DNA of 64,000 nt from JACKOB01 sp024234575 (GTDB lineage: Bacteria > Pseudomonadota > Gammaproteobacteria > Pseudomonadales > Oleiphilaceae), in assembly GCA_051208035.1 (NCBI GenBank), contig JBPJFZ010000004.1:124001-188000 (forward strand), given 5' to 3'. Position 1 is the first letter of the stretch. Each line of letters starts with the position of its first letter. Positions 62,520-64,000 of the stretch are shown here, in pieces. Made by a program: the position numbers and the translations under genes. Under the pieces are notes generated by a model. The model was not told the DNA's origin and made no database searches. It saw only the letters and a program-made list of their open reading frames with translations.

Positions 62520-64000
62520 GTGAATAATCTTTTTACCCGCGTCTACGGTGGTCTGCTGATAACGGTTATCGCAGTAGGCATTTTGTGTTTGATATTGTTC
62601 CGAGGTCTTAATACTGTCCGCTACGAGCATCATAATGTGCTCGTCTCATCCCCTCTGTTTAACTATCTGGCAGAGGCGGTGACTGCCGATAATCATCCCC
62701 TCGTTTTTAATATGATTTTACCTTCTGGCAGCCATATCGGGCTTGTTGATATCAATACGCTGGAAATTTCACCAAGATATGCTGATCGCCTCGCATGGGG
62801 GCAGGTTGTTGTCTCACATGATTCGGAGGGAAGTCATGTTTTTCGTAGAGTTGATAGCCAATATGCGTTAGTTGGTTTTTTTTCTAACTTGTATACCGAT
62901 GTTGCTCAGACAACGCTAAATCTGGTGACGTACGAGCTAAGCAATACAGCCCCGCGAGCAATTCCACAAAAATCTGCGCAACTCTCTTCCGCATTAGGCA
63001 TAAACATTGAGTTAGTGAGTGATTTTGCTGATTTAACCGATCAGGCCGTTCTTGACGAGTTAGCGGACTACGGCGTTGCAGCGTTGGGGGAAAGCGAAAA
63101 CGACATATCCTATTGGTTACTGCGCCTGGACAACGGCCAGATTCTTAAAGTTGAGTTTCTACCAGGATTCGACCCATTTTCGTGGCCAGTAGCGCTGGTA
63201 CTGTTGCTAACGTTGGGTGGGGTGCTGGCAATGACGGTTTACTTCCTGCTCGAAACAATCAGCGAAAAGCTCCGAGGGCTTGAAACGGTTGCCAGTCGCA
63301 TTGCTCGCGGAGAGCTGGATGCGCGGGTGCGAACAGATAAAGTGGATGCGCTGGGGCGTTTGGGCAACGCGTTTAATAGCATGGCCGATCATATCCAGCG
63401 TCTGGTACTGGTGCAACGGGAAATGATTCACGCAGTATCACATGAGTTGCGAACACCCGTTGCCCGAATAAGGTTTGGCGTGCAGATGATCGAAGACTGT
63501 CCGGACGAAAAATCCATGCAGAAACAGTTGCATGGTATTGATAACGATATTCAGGAACTAGATGAATTAATCGATGAAATACTGACTTATGCGCGGTTGG
63601 AAGAAGGTGGCCCGATTCTCGATCTGCAAGAATCCGATGTTGTCGATATTGTCAATCAGGTTGTGTTAGAGCAGGGCAGCGTGCGCCCGGATCTCAAAGT
63701 AGTGGCAAGTATCGTCGGTGAGTCAGAAAAGTGGCGGTTGTCCGAAATCGAACCCCGTTATATTCATCGAGCTATTCAAAATCTTGTTGGCAATGCAACC
63801 CGCTACTGTCAGACGCAGGTGTTGGTGCGGTGCAGCATCGATAAAGACACCTGTCGAATTGATGTAGAAGACGATGGCCAAGGGATACCAGAGACAGATT
63901 GGGAAAAGGTTTTTACCCCTTTTGCCAGGTTAGATGATAGCCGCACGCGCAAATCTGGGGGGTACGGGCTCGGATTGTCTATTGTCCGGCGAATATTGTA
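62520..64000 (+). CDS. RstB-like sensor histidine kinase, 3' end outside window
   Basis: The frame from the GTG at 62520 (after CAGGAAAAACAAAA) runs without a stop to the window end, at least 493 codons. A membrane helix near 10-30, a periplasmic sensor region to about 220, a second helix near 222-245, HAMP region (ASRIARGELDARVR), DHp with phosphoacceptor His in IHAVSHELRTPVARIR (about 302-317) and HATPase with N box NLVGNATRYC near 421, then DDGQGIP and SGGYGLGLSIVRR. The pattern is like RstB (RYC, RLDDSR). C terminus is outside the window. The cognate regulator is 61656. Confidence 0.93.
   Translation, partial: MNNLFTRVYGGLLITVIAVGILCLILFRGLNTVRYEHHNVLVSSPLFNYLAEAVTADNHPLVFNMILPSGSHIGLVDINTLEISPRYADRLAWGQVVVSHDSEGSHVFRRVDSQYALVGFFSNLYTDVAQTTLNLVTYELSNTAPRAIPQKSAQLSSALGINIELVSDFADLTDQAVLDELADYGVAALGESENDISYWLLRLDNGQILKVEFLPGFDPFSWPVALVLLLTLGGVLAMTVYFLLETISEKLRGLETVASRIARGELDARVRTDKVDALGRLGNAFNSMADHIQRLVLVQREMIHAVSHELRTPVARIRFGVQMIEDCPDEKSMQKQLHGIDNDIQELDELIDEILTYARLEEGGPILDLQESDVVDIVNQVVLEQGSVRPDLKVVASIVGESEKWRLSEIEPRYIHRAIQNLVGNATRYCQTQVLVRCSIDKDTCRIDVEDDGQGIPETDWEKVFTPFARLDDSRTRKSGGYGLGLSIVRRIL

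Overview
The window looks like chromosomal DNA from a free-living, probably marine gammaproteobacterium. The evidence is gene order: rnr-rlmB-rpsF-rpsR-(membrane protein)-rplI-dnaB-alr; lolB-ispE-tRNA-Gln-prs-rplY-pth-ychF; hemA-prfA-prmC-moeB; minCDE; and a HemN-like gene beside an FNR/Anr regulator. This is the Pseudomonas/Cellvibrio style of arrangement. A PhaC-like hydrolase, ornithine-lipid genes and an MCE lipid transporter fit such an organism. The genus cannot be fixed from sequence alone. I see no prophage, insertion sequence or CRISPR array. Almost all genes are intact; only those at the two window edges are cut.

Layout. 1-5.2 kb: an HflX-family GTPase (5' end outside), an atypical bifunctional penicillin-binding protein, then four near-identical ~99-bp tandem repeats, each carrying a copy of the 3' end of the neighbouring tRNA-Leu(CAG). 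5.5-14 kb: RNA decay, ribosomal protein, replication and cell wall genes (rnr to alr). 14-20 kb, minus strand: a small unknown protein, FNR, a HemN paralogue that has lost its radical-SAM residues behind a perfect FNR box, FabB, an MscS channel and a possible DUF432 partner. 20-24 kb: a four-gene MCE lipid ABC transporter. 24-26 kb: envelope proteins (DUF302, beta-barrel, DUF3943) and tRNA-Met. 26-33 kb, minus strand: ychF to lolB and a TPR lipoprotein. 33.5-37.7 kb: hemA-prfA-prmC-moeB. 37.7-44.4 kb, minus strand: AsmA-like protein, PIN-PhoH ATPase, TetR regulator, CBS protein, START-domain protein. 44.5-51.5 kb: a DUF2804 protein, minCDE, a sensor with a decayed kinase domain and a glycosyltransferase. 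51.6-59.7 kb: Tas-like reductase, PhaC-like hydrolase, lipase-like hydrolase, hemolysin III protein, acyl-CoA hydrolase/transferase, SlyD. 59.7-64 kb: olsBA for ornithine lipids behind a Pho-box-like array, then an RstA/RstB-like two-component system cut by the window end.

How it works together. Most of the window is core metabolism with an envelope-lipid theme (FabB, MCE system, LolB, AsmA, OlsBA, PBP). Regulation visible in the DNA includes an FNR-type promoter at 16.8 kb, a possible PhoB promoter at 61.35 kb, a structured leader before rpsF and stringent-type tRNA promoters. The observations most worth following are the tRNA-derived tandem array, the non-catalytic HemN paralogue in an FNR regulon, the lolB reading frame without a normal start codon that could encode its signal peptide, and the degenerate sensor kinase.
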